Made by a program: the position numbers and the translations under genes | Notes under the pieces: generated by a model | Database searches by the model: none | What the model was told of the DNA's origin: nothing | The model's input: only the letters and a program-made list of their open reading frames with translations | Source of the DNA: Chryseobacterium ginsenosidimutans | GTDB lineage: Bacteria; Bacteroidota; Bacteroidia; Flavobacteriales; Weeksellaceae | Direction: 5' to 3' | Length of the DNA: 64,000 bases | Assembly: GCF_024807225.1 (NCBI RefSeq) | Contig: NZ_JANUCO010000001.1 | Span: 2,728,001-2,792,000, forward strand | Shown here: positions 46,613-56,045 of the stretch, piece after piece | Numbering within the stretch: position 1 is the stretch's first letter | Layout of the letters: each line of letters opens with the position of its first letter

Positions 46613-49600
46613 ATGATTAAAAATTTTATAAACAGACCGGTTTTATCCACCGTAATCTCAATCTTGATTGTGATTTTGGGGGTATTGGGATTGATCTCAC
46701 TACCGGTCACACAGTATCCTGACATTGCGCCACCAACAGTAAGCGTTTCAGCGAACTATACAGGAGCCAATGCGGAAACTGTAATGAAGAGTGTGGTAGT
46801 ACCTTTGGAAGAACAGATCAACGGGGTGGAAGGAATGGACTATATTACTTCATCTGCCGGAAATGACGGTTCTGCACAAATTCAGGTATTCTTTAAACAA
46901 GGAATTGATCCTGATATTGCTGCCGTAAACGTACAAAACCGTGTTACCAGAGCAACGCCGCTACTTCCAAGTGAGGTTACACGTTCTGGGGTTGTTACAC
47001 AGAAACAGCAGACCAGTGCCTTGATGTATATGTCTTTCTATTCTGAAAATAAAGATCTGGATGATGTATATCTTCAAAACTTCCTGAATATCAATATTAT
47101 TCCAAATTTAAAAAGGATTAATGGAGTAGGTGATGCCAACGTTTTCGGGGGTAAAAACTACTCAATGAGAGTTTGGTTGGATCCTTCAAAAATGGCAGCT
47201 TACGGGGTAACTCCTACAGATGTTACCAATGCCATCAACGATCAGAGTAGAGAAGCTGCGGCGGGTTCTATCGGACAAAACAGTGGTAGTTCTTTCGAAT
47301 ATATCATTAAATATGTTGGTAAATTCAATGACAAATCACAGTACGATAATATCATCATTAAATCTCTTGCAGACGGACAAAACTTAATGTTGAAAGACGT
47401 TGCTAAAGTAGAATTGGCAGGTCAGTCTTACACAGGAATCGGAGAAAATGGAAACAGCCCGTCAATTAGTATGGGGATTTTCCAGACACCGGGTTCTAAT
47501 GCACAGGAGATCATTAAAAATATTAAAACATATCTAAAATCAGCGGAAGGAAGTTTTCCTAAAGGTGTAAAATATACATTCAACTTTGATACCAACGAAT
47601 TCTTGGATGCATCGATTGATAAGGTTGTTCATACCTTAATTGAAGCGTTTATCTTGGTATTTATCGTTGTATATATTTTCTTGCAGGATTTCAGATCTAC
47701 GTTGATTCCGGCAATTGCGGTTCCGGTTTCGATTGTGGGTACGTTTTTCTTCCTGAATTTATTTGGATATTCATTAAACTTATTAACGCTATTCGCCTTA
47801 GTTCTTGCAATTGGTATCGTTGTGGATGACGCGATTGTCGTCGTCGAGGCCGTTCACGCCAAGATGGAGAACGGTATTTCTGATGCTAAAAAAGCAACGG
47901 TAGAAGCGATGGACGAAATTACAGGAGCGATTATCTCAATTACGTTGGTAATGGCATCTGTATTTATTCCGGTAACATTTATTACGGGTCCTACAGGCGT
48001 TTTCTACCAACAGTTTGGTATTACGTTGATTATTGCGATTATCATTTCTGCGATTAACGCATTGACATTGAGTCCGGTTTTATGTTCATTATTCTTAAAA
48101 CCTCACGATGAACATCATACAGAATACAAGAATTTAAATATTCTTAAAAAGTTTTTTTATAAGTTTAATATTGCTTTTAAAACTGCGACAGAACGTTACG
48201 GAAGAGGATTTGTATTCTTATTGAGACACAAATGGGTTACCTTAATCATCTTTGCAGTTACAGGATGTATCTTATATTGGGCAAGTACAACCATGAAAAA
48301 AGGTTTCGTACCAACGGAAGACAGAGGGATTATCTTTACAGACGTTCAACTTCCTCCGGGAGCTTCAATGGAAAGAACTTACAATGCGTTGAAAACTCTT
48401 CAGGCAAACGCTTTAAAAGTTCCGGGAGTACAAAACGTTACTATTTCTACAGGTAGAGGCTTCTTATCTGGAAACGGGAGTAACAATGGTTTAGCTTTTA
48501 TTAAATTAAAACCATTCGACGAAAGGAAAAAAGGGGGACAGACTTCTGAAGATATCACTAAAAAATTATTCGGGATTTCCGGAGCAGTTCCTGATGCGAA
48601 AATTGTATTTTTCCAACCGCCGAGTGTACCAGGTTTTGGTAACAGTGCCGGTTTTGAGATGGTACTTTTGGATAAATCAGGTGGTGAATATGCAGATTTA
48701 GACAATAAAATGAATGAATTTATCGGGAAACTGATGGAAAGACCCGAAATCGAGTTTGCCCAGAGTTCATTCAATACAAAATATCCTCAGTACGAAATGC
48801 AGATCAACGTTCCATTGGCAAAACAAATGGGAGTTTCTGTGAGCGATATCTTGGCAACAATGCAAGGATACATCGGAGGTATTTATACTGCTGACTTTAC
48901 GAAATACGGTAAACAGTTCAGGGTAATGGTTCAGGCTCTTCCTGAAAACAGACAAAACATTAATAACCTTAATGAATTGTATGTGAAAACAGGTTCAGGA
49001 GTAATGTCACCAATTTCTCAGTTTGTTACTTTAAATAAGGCATACGGACCTCAATCTGTAAGCCGTTACAACTTGTTTACTTCGGTGAAAATCACAGGTG
49101 CAAACAAAGCAGGATATAGTTCCGGAGATGCGATTACAGCGGTTCAGCAGGTTGCTCAGGAAACACTGAATCAAAACTACGATGTAGAGTTTACGGGGTT
49201 AACAAGAGAAGAATTAAATTCAGGATCTCAGACATTGTTGATCTTTGGGTTAAGTTTAATTTTCGTTTACTTCATCCTTTCTGCTCAGTACGAAAGTTAC
49301 ATTCTTCCTTTGGTGGTGGTAATTTCTCTTCCTCTTGGGGTAATGGGAGCTTATTTCGGACAAAAAATCATGGGCTTGGAAAACAATATTTATTTCCAGA
49401 TCGCCCTGATTATGTTGGTCGGATTATTAGCGAAAAATGCCATTTTGATAGTTGAATTTGCTGTGCAGAGAAGACATCACGGTGAAACCATTGTAATGTC
49501 TGCCATCAACGCTGCAAAAGCGAGATTAAGACCAATCTTGATGACATCATTTGCCTTCATCTTCGGTTTAATGCCGTTGGTTTTGGCAAGCGGAATCGGT

Positions 49601-49759
49601 GCGGTTGGTAACAGATCAATTGCAACAGGTGCAGCAATCGGATTATTGATAGGTACAATTTTAGGACTTTTCGTAATTCCTGTTTTGTATGTAATTTTCG
49701 AATATTTACAGGAGAAAGTGAAACCTATCAAGCCAAAAGAAATCAATCTAGCAGAATAA
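46613..49759 (+). CDS. RND multidrug efflux transporter, AcrB-like (HAE1)
   Basis: 1048 residues, the standard length, with the start FINRPVLSTVISILIVILG. The proton-relay Asp pair is in IGIVVDDAIVVVEA (helix 4), Lys in GLLAKNAILIVEF (helix 10), and the GDANVFGG docking region is present. It exports drugs, dyes or detergents using the proton gradient. It lies between the fusion protein and the outer-membrane factor genes, all frames being intact except the last. Confidence 0.95.
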   Translation: MIKNFINRPVLSTVISILIVILGVLGLISLPVTQYPDIAPPTVSVSANYTGANAETVMKSVVVPLEEQINGVEGMDYITSSAGNDGSAQIQVFFKQGIDPDIAAVNVQNRVTRATPLLPSEVTRSGVVTQKQQTSALMYMSFYSENKDLDDVYLQNFLNINIIPNLKRINGVGDANVFGGKNYSMRVWLDPSKMAAYGVTPTDVTNAINDQSREAAAGSIGQNSGSSFEYIIKYVGKFNDKSQYDNIIIKSLADGQNLMLKDVAKVELAGQSYTGIGENGNSPSISMGIFQTPGSNAQEIIKNIKTYLKSAEGSFPKGVKYTFNFDTNEFLDASIDKVVHTLIEAFILVFIVVYIFLQDFRSTLIPAIAVPVSIVGTFFFLNLFGYSLNLLTLFALVLAIGIVVDDAIVVVEAVHAKMENGISDAKKATVEAMDEITGAIISITLVMASVFIPVTFITGPTGVFYQQFGITLIIAIIISAINALTLSPVLCSLFLKPHDEHHTEYKNLNILKKFFYKFNIAFKTATERYGRGFVFLLRHKWVTLIIFAVTGCILYWASTTMKKGFVPTEDRGIIFTDVQLPPGASMERTYNALKTLQANALKVPGVQNVTISTGRGFLSGNGSNNGLAFIKLKPFDERKKGGQTSEDITKKLFGISGAVPDAKIVFFQPPSVPGFGNSAGFEMVLLDKSGGEYADLDNKMNEFIGKLMERPEIEFAQSSFNTKYPQYEMQINVPLAKQMGVSVSDILATMQGYIGGIYTADFTKYGKQFRVMVQALPENRQNINNLNELYVKTGSGVMSPISQFVTLNKAYGPQSVSRYNLFTSVKITGANKAGYSSGDAITAVQQVAQETLNQNYDVEFTGLTREELNSGSQTLLIFGLSLIFVYFILSAQYESYILPLVVVISLPLGVMGAYFGQKIMGLENNIYFQIALIMLVGLLAKNAILIVEFAVQRRHHGETIVMSAINAAKARLRPILMTSFAFIFGLMPLVLASGIGAVGNRSIATGAAIGLLIGTILGLFVIPVLYVIFEYLQEKVKPIKPKEINLAE

Positions 49760-49845
49760 ATTTAATTAGATAAGTTGGAGGTTAGATAGTAGAAATTATT
49801 TTTAAATCTAACTTCTAACCTCTAGTTTCTAACTTCTATTATAAC

Positions 49846-51262
49846 ATGAAGAGTATTTTAAACATCATAAAAGGAATAACATTTTCAGTCGCAGTTTCTT
49901 GCAGCCGTATCATCATGTATGGCGAGAAAAGAATATCACAGACCGGATAATGTTGTAGACGAGAAGCTGTTCCGTACAGATATGCTTCCTACCGACAGTA
50001 CCAATATCGCGAACGTTTCATGGAAAGAAATTTTCACAGATCCTATACTTCAGGGGCATATTTCAAAGGCGCTGGAAAATAATCTGGATATAAGAATCGC
50101 TTTACAGAGCATTACTTCTGCAGAAGCTTATTTGAAGCAAAGTAAGGCAGCGTACCAACCAACGGTAACGGTTGGTCCCGGTTACACTTTCCAGACACAG
50201 TCTTTGAATACGCAGACCGGACAATTATTCGGAGAAAGACGTTACATCAACCAGCTTGATATTACAGCAAGCGTTGGTTTTGAAGCTGATATTTGGGGGA
50301 AATTAAAAGCTCAGGAAAAAGCTCAGTTGGCAACTTATTTAGGAACTGTTGCAGCTCATAAAGCCGTAAAAAGTGATTTAATCGCTTCTATTGCTTCTGC
50401 CTATTATCAATTATTGACTTTTGATGAGCAGAAGAAAATTATCACAGAAACGATTGAAGTTCGTGAGAAAAATTTAGAAGCAACAAAAGCTTTAAAAATT
50501 GCGGGAACAGTAACGGAAGTTGCCGTTCAGCAAAGTGAAGCTTTGGTTTATAATGCAAAATCTTTATTAATCGACATCGATACTCAGATCCAGTCACTGG
50601 AAAATACAATGAGTTTATTGATGGGAGAACCTTCTCATTCGATTGAAAGATCAACATTAGAAAGCCAGAATATTCCGATTGATTTAAAATTAGGATATCC
50701 TGCTCAATTACTGGCAAATCGTCCTGATGTAATGAGAGCAGAATACAGCTTAATGAATGCTTTTGAGCTAACAAATTCTGCAAAAGCACAGTTTTATCCT
50801 ACTTTAAAAATCACAGGAAGCGGAGGAATCCAGTCGCTTGATATCGATCATTTGTTCAGTGTTAATTCATTGTTTGCAAGTGTTGTAGGAGGATTGGCTC
50901 AACCGATTTTGAACAAAAGAACGATCAAAACGAACTATGAAGTAAGCTTGGCAAATCAGGAAACAGCATATTTAAACTTCAGAAAAACGGTTCTTACAGC
51001 CGGGAAAGAGGTTTCAGATGCAATCAGAGTGTTCTCGGTTCAGGATCAGTATATAGAATTAAAACAAAAAGAACTTTTAAACTATAAAAATTCTGTTGAC
51101 TACTCTCAGGAGTTGGTCAACTATGGTATGGCAAATTATCTTGAAGTATTGAATGCAAGCGTAAATTCTTTAAACGCAGAATTGAACATCGCCAATGCAC
51201 AATACAGCAAAATGAAAGCAGCAGTAGAGCTTTATCAGGCTCTCGGAGGTGGTTGGAAATAA
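49846..51262 (+). CDS. RND outer membrane factor, TolC/NodT-like lipoprotein (frameshifted in signal peptide)
   Basis: The frame with the channel domain opens only at an internal ATG (49919), which would lose the export signal. A better start is the ATG at 49846; removing one T from TTT at 49895-49897 gives a signal peptide ending AVLAAVSSC with a lipidated Cys24, and 471 residues in all. Two OEP repeats follow, with NLDIRIALQSI and LLANRPDVMRAEYSLMNA typical of this family. It makes the exit duct for the AcrAB-like pump just upstream. An AACTTCTAACCTC-type repeat fills part of the 86-bp gap. Confidence 0.9.
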
Positions 51263-51284
51263 ATTTTCAATATAAAGTTATCGT

Positions 51285-51322
51285 AAAAACGCATGTTAAT
51301 TAATTTTAGCATGCGTTTTTTT
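51285..51322 (+). terminator. Terminator of the RND operon
   Basis: AAAAACGCATG pairs with CATGCGTTTTT around a 14-nt AT loop, 22 nt after the stop codon. Confidence 0.8.
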
Positions 51323-51380
51323 TATAATTAAATTTAAATATCTCATTTATAGTTATTTAAATTAATTTTTAATAATTTTA

Positions 51381-51412
51381 TTTGCATATATGTAGTTAAC
51401 TACGTAGTTTTG
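51381..51412 (+). promoter_or_regulatory. Promoter of the GNAT-MarR operon
   Basis: TTTG at 51381-51384, a 20-nt spacer, and TAGTTTTG at 51405-51412, a good consensus match, 17 nt before the ATG at 51430. Confidence 0.65.
51392..51407. promoter_or_regulatory. Operator in the GNAT-MarR promoter
   Basis: GTAGTTAACTAC (51392-51403) is a perfect 12-bp palindrome overlapped by a second one, CTACGTAG (51400-51407), and TGTACGTA follows. They fill the promoter spacer, where the MarR protein of the same operon could bind. Confidence 0.65.
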
Positions 51413-51429
51413 TACGTAAATAAATAACA

Positions 51430-51924
51430 ATGTTAGAAATTAGTACTGTAAACGACACCTATTCAAAATCAATTATAGATTTGATACTGAATATACAGCA
51501 AAAGGAATTTAATGTTCATATCACGATAGACGATCAGCCGGATCTTATGCAAATCGATGATTTTTATTTTGCGAATGGCGGAAGTTTTTGGGGAGCTTTT
51601 ATCAATGGTGAACTTGTAGGAACAATAGCTTTGGTAAAGTTTGATGAAAATGCTGCTGCGATCAGAAAAATGTTTGTGAAAAAAGAATTTAGAGGAAAAG
51701 AGTATAATATCGCTCAGAAATTATTAGAAATCCTCATTTCTTACTGTCGAGAAAACGGAATAAAAGAAGTATATTTAGGGACAGTATCAATATTAAAAGC
51801 AGCATTGCGTTTTTATGAACGAAATCACTTTACTGTCATTAATAAAGAATTGCTTCCAGCTAAATTCCCAATAATGAATGCCGATAATGTATTTTGTTTT
51901 CTTGATTTAAAACCCAGCTTATGA
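51430..51924 (+). CDS. GNAT family N-acetyltransferase, paired with MarR regulator
   Basis: 164 residues. Acetyl-CoA binding segment is AIRKMFVKKEFRGKEYNIAQ (about 76-95), and LGTVSILKAALRFYERNHF is the C-terminal motif. The substrate is unknown. Its stop overlaps the ATG of the MarR gene by 4 bp (ATGA), so translation is coupled. Confidence 0.85.
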   Translation: MLEISTVNDTYSKSIIDLILNIQQKEFNVHITIDDQPDLMQIDDFYFANGGSFWGAFINGELVGTIALVKFDENAAAIRKMFVKKEFRGKEYNIAQKLLEILISYCRENGIKEVYLGTVSILKAALRFYERNHFTVINKELLPAKFPIMNADNVFCFLDLKPSL

Positions 51925-52400
51925 ATGTTATCAATGAATCAGGCGTTCTTGCATTGTCAACAAGATTGCAGCGACTTAGCGATCAGTTGCGTAAAGACGG
52001 AGCTTTAGTGTACAAAGAATTCGGAATCGATTTTGAGCCAAAATGGTTTCCGGTAATTTTCACATTACATCATAAAAAAACACTCAGCGTTGTAGAAATT
52101 GCTAATGAAATAGGGTATACGCATCCTTCGATCATCAGTCTTTTGAAGGAGCTTGAGAAACAACAAATGATTAAATCCAAAAAAGATAAATCCGACGAAC
52201 GTAAACGTTTGATAGAATTGGCACCAAAAGGCATTGAGTTGGTAGAAAAAATGAAGCCGGTCTGGGAATTAATATCAAAAGTATTAGGAGAAATATCAGA
52301 TAATGAGAATCATTTGCTGAAAGCGATTAATGAAGCCGAGGAAAAACTTGCCGGTCAGTCATTTCTGCAAAGAGCGTTGCAATTGAAAAACGCGCAATAG
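51921..52400 (+). CDS. MarR-family regulator, paired with GNAT
   Basis: 159 residues. The winged helix includes VVEIANEIGYTHPSIISLLKELEKQQMI and the wing KSDERKRLIELAPKG. Translation is coupled to the acetyltransferase, and palindromes in the shared promoter suggest autoregulation. MarR-GNAT pairs are common in Bacteroidetes; what they sense is not known. Confidence 0.88.
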   Translation: MNVINESGVLALSTRLQRLSDQLRKDGALVYKEFGIDFEPKWFPVIFTLHHKKTLSVVEIANEIGYTHPSIISLLKELEKQQMIKSKKDKSDERKRLIELAPKGIELVEKMKPVWELISKVLGEISDNENHLLKAINEAEEKLAGQSFLQRALQLKNAQ

Positions 52401-52522
52401 GATGATGCTGATAAATTGATAGTTAAATAATTTTCTTTTTGCTGTTTCATTCAAAGAAGCTTTTAAAAAATGATTATTATCTAGTTAATAAGGTAACTTC
52501 TTAAATAAAATTCAATAAAATA

Positions 52523-52553
52523 TTTGTAAATGTAGTTTAAATACTTACTTTTG
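52523..52553 (+). promoter_or_regulatory. Promoter of tRNA-Ala
   Basis: TTTG at 52523-52526, a 19-nt spacer, and TACTTTTG at 52546-52553, 31 nt before the tRNA 5' end. Confidence 0.65.
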
Positions 52554-52583
52554 TACGGTTTCGGGAAATACGGATCTGAAAAT

Positions 52584-52657
52584 GGGGGATTGGCGCAGTT
52601 GGCTAGCGCGTTTGACTGGCAGTCAAAAGGTCACGGGTTCGAATCCCGTATTCTCCA
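52584..52657 (+). tRNA. tRNA-Ala (anticodon GGC)
   Basis: 74 nt fold into a full cloverleaf. The acceptor GGGGGAT pairs with ATTCTCC with G-T at positions 3-70, the main alanine identity element. The anticodon stem TTTGA/TCAAA holds the loop CTGGCAG, so the anticodon is GGC. The T-arm is ACGGG-TTCGAAT-CCCGT. CCA is not encoded. A short lipoprotein gene follows 37 nt later and may share its transcript. Confidence 0.95.
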
Positions 52658-52694
52658 CGAAATTTGTTTAAGTGATAAAACTACTTATAAAACT

Positions 52695-53073
52695 ATGAAG
52701 AAAATATTTTTACTTTTAATGACTGCCTTTTTGTTCATCGGTTGTAGCAAAGACGAAGATACGATCTACGATTTCATCGGAACTTGGGCCGGAACTTATG
52801 ACGGAAACGAAAAAGGAGACTGGAACATCGTCGTGGCAACTGACGGAAAAGTAACCGGAACAATGCATTCTGACCAGACTACTGAAAATTATTACATTTC
52901 AGGATATCTTAATGAGTCGGGAGAATTGAACGCAACAATCGGTTCACCTGCAGACGGAGAATTCAAAGGAACCTTAACAAGAGAGGACAAAAAAGGAACA
53001 GGAAGCTGGACAAACTCAGTTCCGACACCTATAAGAAACCGGAACCTGGAAAGGTGAAAAAACTTCAAAATAA
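52695..53073 (+). CDS. Small lipoprotein of unknown function (frameshifted near C-terminus)
   Basis: 125 residues once rebuilt. The lipobox FIGC gives a lipid Cys near residue 15. The mature part (DFIGTWAGTYDG, GKVTGTMHS, GYLNESGELNATIGS) looks like a small lipocalin-like beta fold. The frame as it stands ends in an unrelated tail at 53055-53057. Removing one A from AA at 53033-53034 gives TPIETGTWKGEKTSK and a stop at 53071-53073, with the GTW that such proteins repeat near their C-terminus. An ORF reading upstream of the ATG runs through the tRNA and is not coding. Confidence 0.75.
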
Positions 53074-53097
53074 TAAGATTTTTACATCATAAAATAG

Positions 53098-53126
53098 AAG
53101 CTGTCCAATTTGGATGGCTTTTTTTA
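53098..53126 (+). terminator. Terminator after the small lipoprotein gene
   Basis: AAGCTGTCCAA and TTGGATGGCTT pair with two mismatches or G-T pairs, followed by a run of T. Confidence 0.65.
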
Positions 53127-53247
53127 TTTTAAAACTCTACTTTTCTCTCATAAACTCAATTAATTAAAATCATAATTTATCTATATTTGTAATTGGAGTA
53201 AAAATCAGAGAAATATGACGGACAGATTGTTTTACAAGAACCTAAGG

Positions 53248-53787
53248 ATGAAAAATATACTCGTTTTACTGGTTGCATCAATAATTACAATTTCATGCGG
53301 AAGCTCAAAAAATGTGGGCACAAAGAAAAATACAGGTTCTAAAACAGTTGCAAAAACTGAAAATCTCAGAAAGCTCGATTCAAAATTCGACGGAAAAGTT
53401 TCAAAATCAATCGACAATATGTTGAAAGATGCTGAAAAATACATCGGAACTCCTTACAAATTCGGCGGAAATACGTCTTCAGGTTTCGACTGTTCCGGAT
53501 TTACGGTAAAAGTTTTTGAGGAAAACGATTTTAAACTTCCAAGAAGATCATCTGATCAAGCCGAAGCTGGAGAAAAAATTGATATTAAAGAAGTAAAACC
53601 GGGAGATCTCTTATTTTTTGCAACAGCAGGAGGAAGCAGAGTTTCTCACGTCGGAATTGTTCATGACATTGGAACCGATGGCGAAGTGAAATTTATTCAT
53701 GCTTCAACCTCAAAAGGCGTAATGATTTCTTCTTTAAACGAAAAATATTGGAACAATGCCTTTCTTCATGCACAAAGGGTTTTGTAG
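53248..53787 (+). CDS. NlpC/P60 (C40) cell-wall peptidase, lipoprotein
   Basis: 179 residues from the ATG at 53248; an in-frame ATG at 53215 would place 11 polar residues before the signal. The lipobox ITISC gives a lipid Cys near 17. The C40 domain has the catalytic Cys in FDCSGFTVKVF, His in SHVGIVHDIG and a third polar residue in FIHAS. It cleaves peptidoglycan stem peptides in the periplasm. Confidence 0.9.
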   Translation: MKNILVLLVASIITISCGSSKNVGTKKNTGSKTVAKTENLRKLDSKFDGKVSKSIDNMLKDAEKYIGTPYKFGGNTSSGFDCSGFTVKVFEENDFKLPRRSSDQAEAGEKIDIKEVKPGDLLFFATAGGSRVSHVGIVHDIGTDGEVKFIHASTSKGVMISSLNEKYWNNAFLHAQRVL

Positions 53788-53817
53788 TATTTTAATATAA
53801 AAATTTACATAGAGTTT

Positions 53818-53882
53818 TTCATTCCGTAGAAATCTCGGCGAAGTTTTCTAAAATTAAAACTTAGATTCCTCAGGAATGACAA
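53818..53882. repeat. Dispersed inverted repeat (TCATTCC...GGAATGA)
   Basis: TCATTCCGTAGAAATCT and AGATTCCTCAGGAATGA pair imperfectly. It is a relative of the unit at 40321-40406. The remaining gap to dapD shows only the promoter. Confidence 0.55.
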
Positions 53883-53999
53883 AACAACTGTTTTTATCAA
53901 CGAAAATTTTAGAAATAAAAAATTAAAAATCAACTTTCACTAAAATATTAAAATCAGTTTAAACAAAATACTTTCAAAAGGTTTTGCTGAACTTTTTTG

Positions 54000-54007
54000 T
54001 ATATTCG
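54000..54007 (+). promoter_or_regulatory. Possible -7 element of dapD
   Basis: TATATTCG is one base off TAnnTTTG, 22 nt before the ATG. A TTTG lies only 13 nt upstream of it. Confidence 0.35.
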
Positions 54008-54029
54008 CGAATAATTTTAAACTAGAAAA

Positions 54030-54842
54030 ATGTCGTTACAACAAACTATTGAAAATATCTGGGACAACAGAGAATTATTACAGAATGAAGACAGCCAAAA
54101 GGCAATTAGAGAGGTTATTTCTTTGGTTGACAAAGGGGAACTTCGTACAGCAGAGCCTACAGAAAACGGATGGCAGGTAAATGAATGGGTGAAAAAAGCT
54201 GTGGTAATGTATTTTCCGATCCAGAAAATGGAAACTATCGAGGTAGGTCCGTTTGAATTTCATGATAAAATGCCTTTGAAGAGAAATTATGCTGAAAAAG
54301 GGGTTAGAGTTGTGCCACATGCAATTGCAAGAGAAGGAGCTTACATTGCTCCGGGAGTTATTTTGATGCCTTCTTACGTAAATATTGGTGCTTATGTAGA
54401 TTCAGGAACGATGGTTGATACTTGGGCGACGGTGGGAAGCTGTGCACAGATCGGTAAAAACGTTCACTTGAGTGGTGGTGTTGGAATCGGTGGTGTGTTA
54501 GAACCGCTTCAGGCTGCTCCGGTTATCATCGAGGATGATTGTTTCATCGGTTCAAGATGTATCGTTGTAGAAGGTGTTCGCGTAGAAAAAGAAGCAGTGT
54601 TGGGAGCAAATGTTGTATTGACGGCTTCTACTAAAATTATCGACGTTACAGGAGATACGCCAGTTGAAATTAAAGGTAGAGTTCCTGCCCGTTCAGTGGT
54701 GATTCCTGGAAGTTATACAAAACAGTATCCGGCTGGAGAATATCAGGTTCCATGTGCTTTGATCATCGGTCAGAGAAAAGAATCTACAGATAAGAAAACA
54801 TCTTTGAATGATGCGTTGAGAGATAATAATGTTGCTGTTTAA
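54030..54842 (+). CDS. dapD: Tetrahydrodipicolinate N-succinyltransferase
   Basis: 270 residues: a helical N-terminal domain (about 1-100), then a left-handed beta helix of hexapeptide repeats (GAYIAPGVILMPSYVNIGAY) with VDTWATVGSCAQIGKNVHLSGGVGIGGVLEP, the DapD signature. It is a step of the succinylase branch of lysine and diaminopimelate synthesis. The other dap genes are not in the window. Confidence 0.95.
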   Translation: MSLQQTIENIWDNRELLQNEDSQKAIREVISLVDKGELRTAEPTENGWQVNEWVKKAVVMYFPIQKMETIEVGPFEFHDKMPLKRNYAEKGVRVVPHAIAREGAYIAPGVILMPSYVNIGAYVDSGTMVDTWATVGSCAQIGKNVHLSGGVGIGGVLEPLQAAPVIIEDDCFIGSRCIVVEGVRVEKEAVLGANVVLTASTKIIDVTGDTPVEIKGRVPARSVVIPGSYTKQYPAGEYQVPCALIIGQRKESTDKKTSLNDALRDNNVAV

Positions 54843-54871
54843 GATGACTATTTTAAACTAATACTACTATT

Positions 54872-56041
54872 TTGAAAGATAAATTTCTTAAAATACTATT
54901 AAACCCTAAATATATATTTGGGGTTTATCTTATTATATCAATTGTTACGGCGATTTCGAAATATAATAGAGGAGCTTATGCGATTAATAATTATCTGATT
55001 TTCAAGAGTGTATTTTTTAATACCCTCCATCAGAAAAACTTATTTATTCACTATCCTGATCTTTTTTTTGACTTAAATCATTACGGCGTTTTTTTCAGCA
55101 CTTTAATAGCTCCGTTTGCGTTAATGCCCGATTGGTTGGGGATTTCTCTTTGGAATATTGCCAATACCTTAATCTTCATTTACGGAATTTACAAACTCCC
55201 GTTTTCAGATTCAAAAAAGGCATTATTTGGACTGCTTTGTTTGCAGGAATATATTACGGCGGCTTTAAGTTTACAGTTTAATGTGGCTTTGACAGGGCTT
55301 TTATTATTATCCGCAACTTGTATTTACGAAAGAAAAGAAGTAAAATCCGTAACCGCTATTTTAATAGGAGTTTTTGTAAAAATCTACGGAATTGTAGGAT
55401 TAACACAGTTTTTCTTCATTAAAAACAAAACAAAATTTATTCTTTCAGGATTAATTATCGCAGTTCTGTTTTTTGTTTTACCAATGACTTATTCAAGTCC
55501 GAAATTTGTGATTCAGTGTTATTCGGATTGGTTTCAATCAATAGTAGAAAAAAACAGTGAAAATCAGGTTCTTGGGAACATGCAGGATATTTCATTGATG
55601 GGTTTTTTCAGAAGAATTTTAGGGGATGCTTCGATTTCAAATCTGGTATTTTTAGCGGCAGGTTTACCTTTATTTGCAGCACCTTACATCAGAACTAAGC
55701 AATATAAAAACTACGCGTTTCAGTTAATGATTTTGGCTTCGACCTTACTGTTTTTGGTATTGTTCAGTTCAAGTTCAGAATCTCCGACGTATATCATTGC
55801 GGTTGTAGGAGTTTTGATCTGGTTTTTCCTTCAAAAAGAAAGATCACCATTGATTATTGGTTTACTCATTTTCGTAATTATTTTCACTTGTTTTTCGACT
55901 TCCGATTTATTTCCAAAATTTGTAAAAGAGAATTATATCAAAAAATATTCTTTAAAAGCTGTACCTTGCATTGTCATTTGGTTGAGGGTAACGTATGAAC
56001 TTTTAACCAAAAATTTTGAAAAAGATTACAGCCTGAATTAA
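54872..56041 (+). CDS. GT87-like (DUF2029) integral membrane glycosyltransferase
   Basis: 389 residues with about ten membrane helices and the plan of polyprenol-phosphate-sugar-dependent mannosyltransferases (GT87). NYLIFKSVFFNTLHQKNLF holds the first-loop region in which the acidic catalytic residue usually lies; here the acidic residue may be the Asp in HYPDLFFDLNHYG. The start seems to be the TTG at 54872. It opens a four-gene run with a GT2, a polysaccharide deacetylase and a GT4 enzyme, so it probably builds a surface glycan or glycolipid. Confidence 0.75.
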   Translation: MKDKFLKILLNPKYIFGVYLIISIVTAISKYNRGAYAINNYLIFKSVFFNTLHQKNLFIHYPDLFFDLNHYGVFFSTLIAPFALMPDWLGISLWNIANTLIFIYGIYKLPFSDSKKALFGLLCLQEYITAALSLQFNVALTGLLLLSATCIYERKEVKSVTAILIGVFVKIYGIVGLTQFFFIKNKTKFILSGLIIAVLFFVLPMTYSSPKFVIQCYSDWFQSIVEKNSENQVLGNMQDISLMGFFRRILGDASISNLVFLAAGLPLFAAPYIRTKQYKNYAFQLMILASTLLFLVLFSSSSESPTYIIAVVGVLIWFFLQKERSPLIIGLLIFVIIFTCFSTSDLFPKFVKENYIKKYSLKAVPCIVIWLRVTYELLTKNFEKDYSLN

Positions 56042-56045
56042 TACT

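Noticed and set aside
52551..52694. Protein-coding start upstream of the small lipoprotein
   Set aside because: The frame passes through tRNA-Ala; the real start is the ATG at 52695, which begins a lipoprotein signal.
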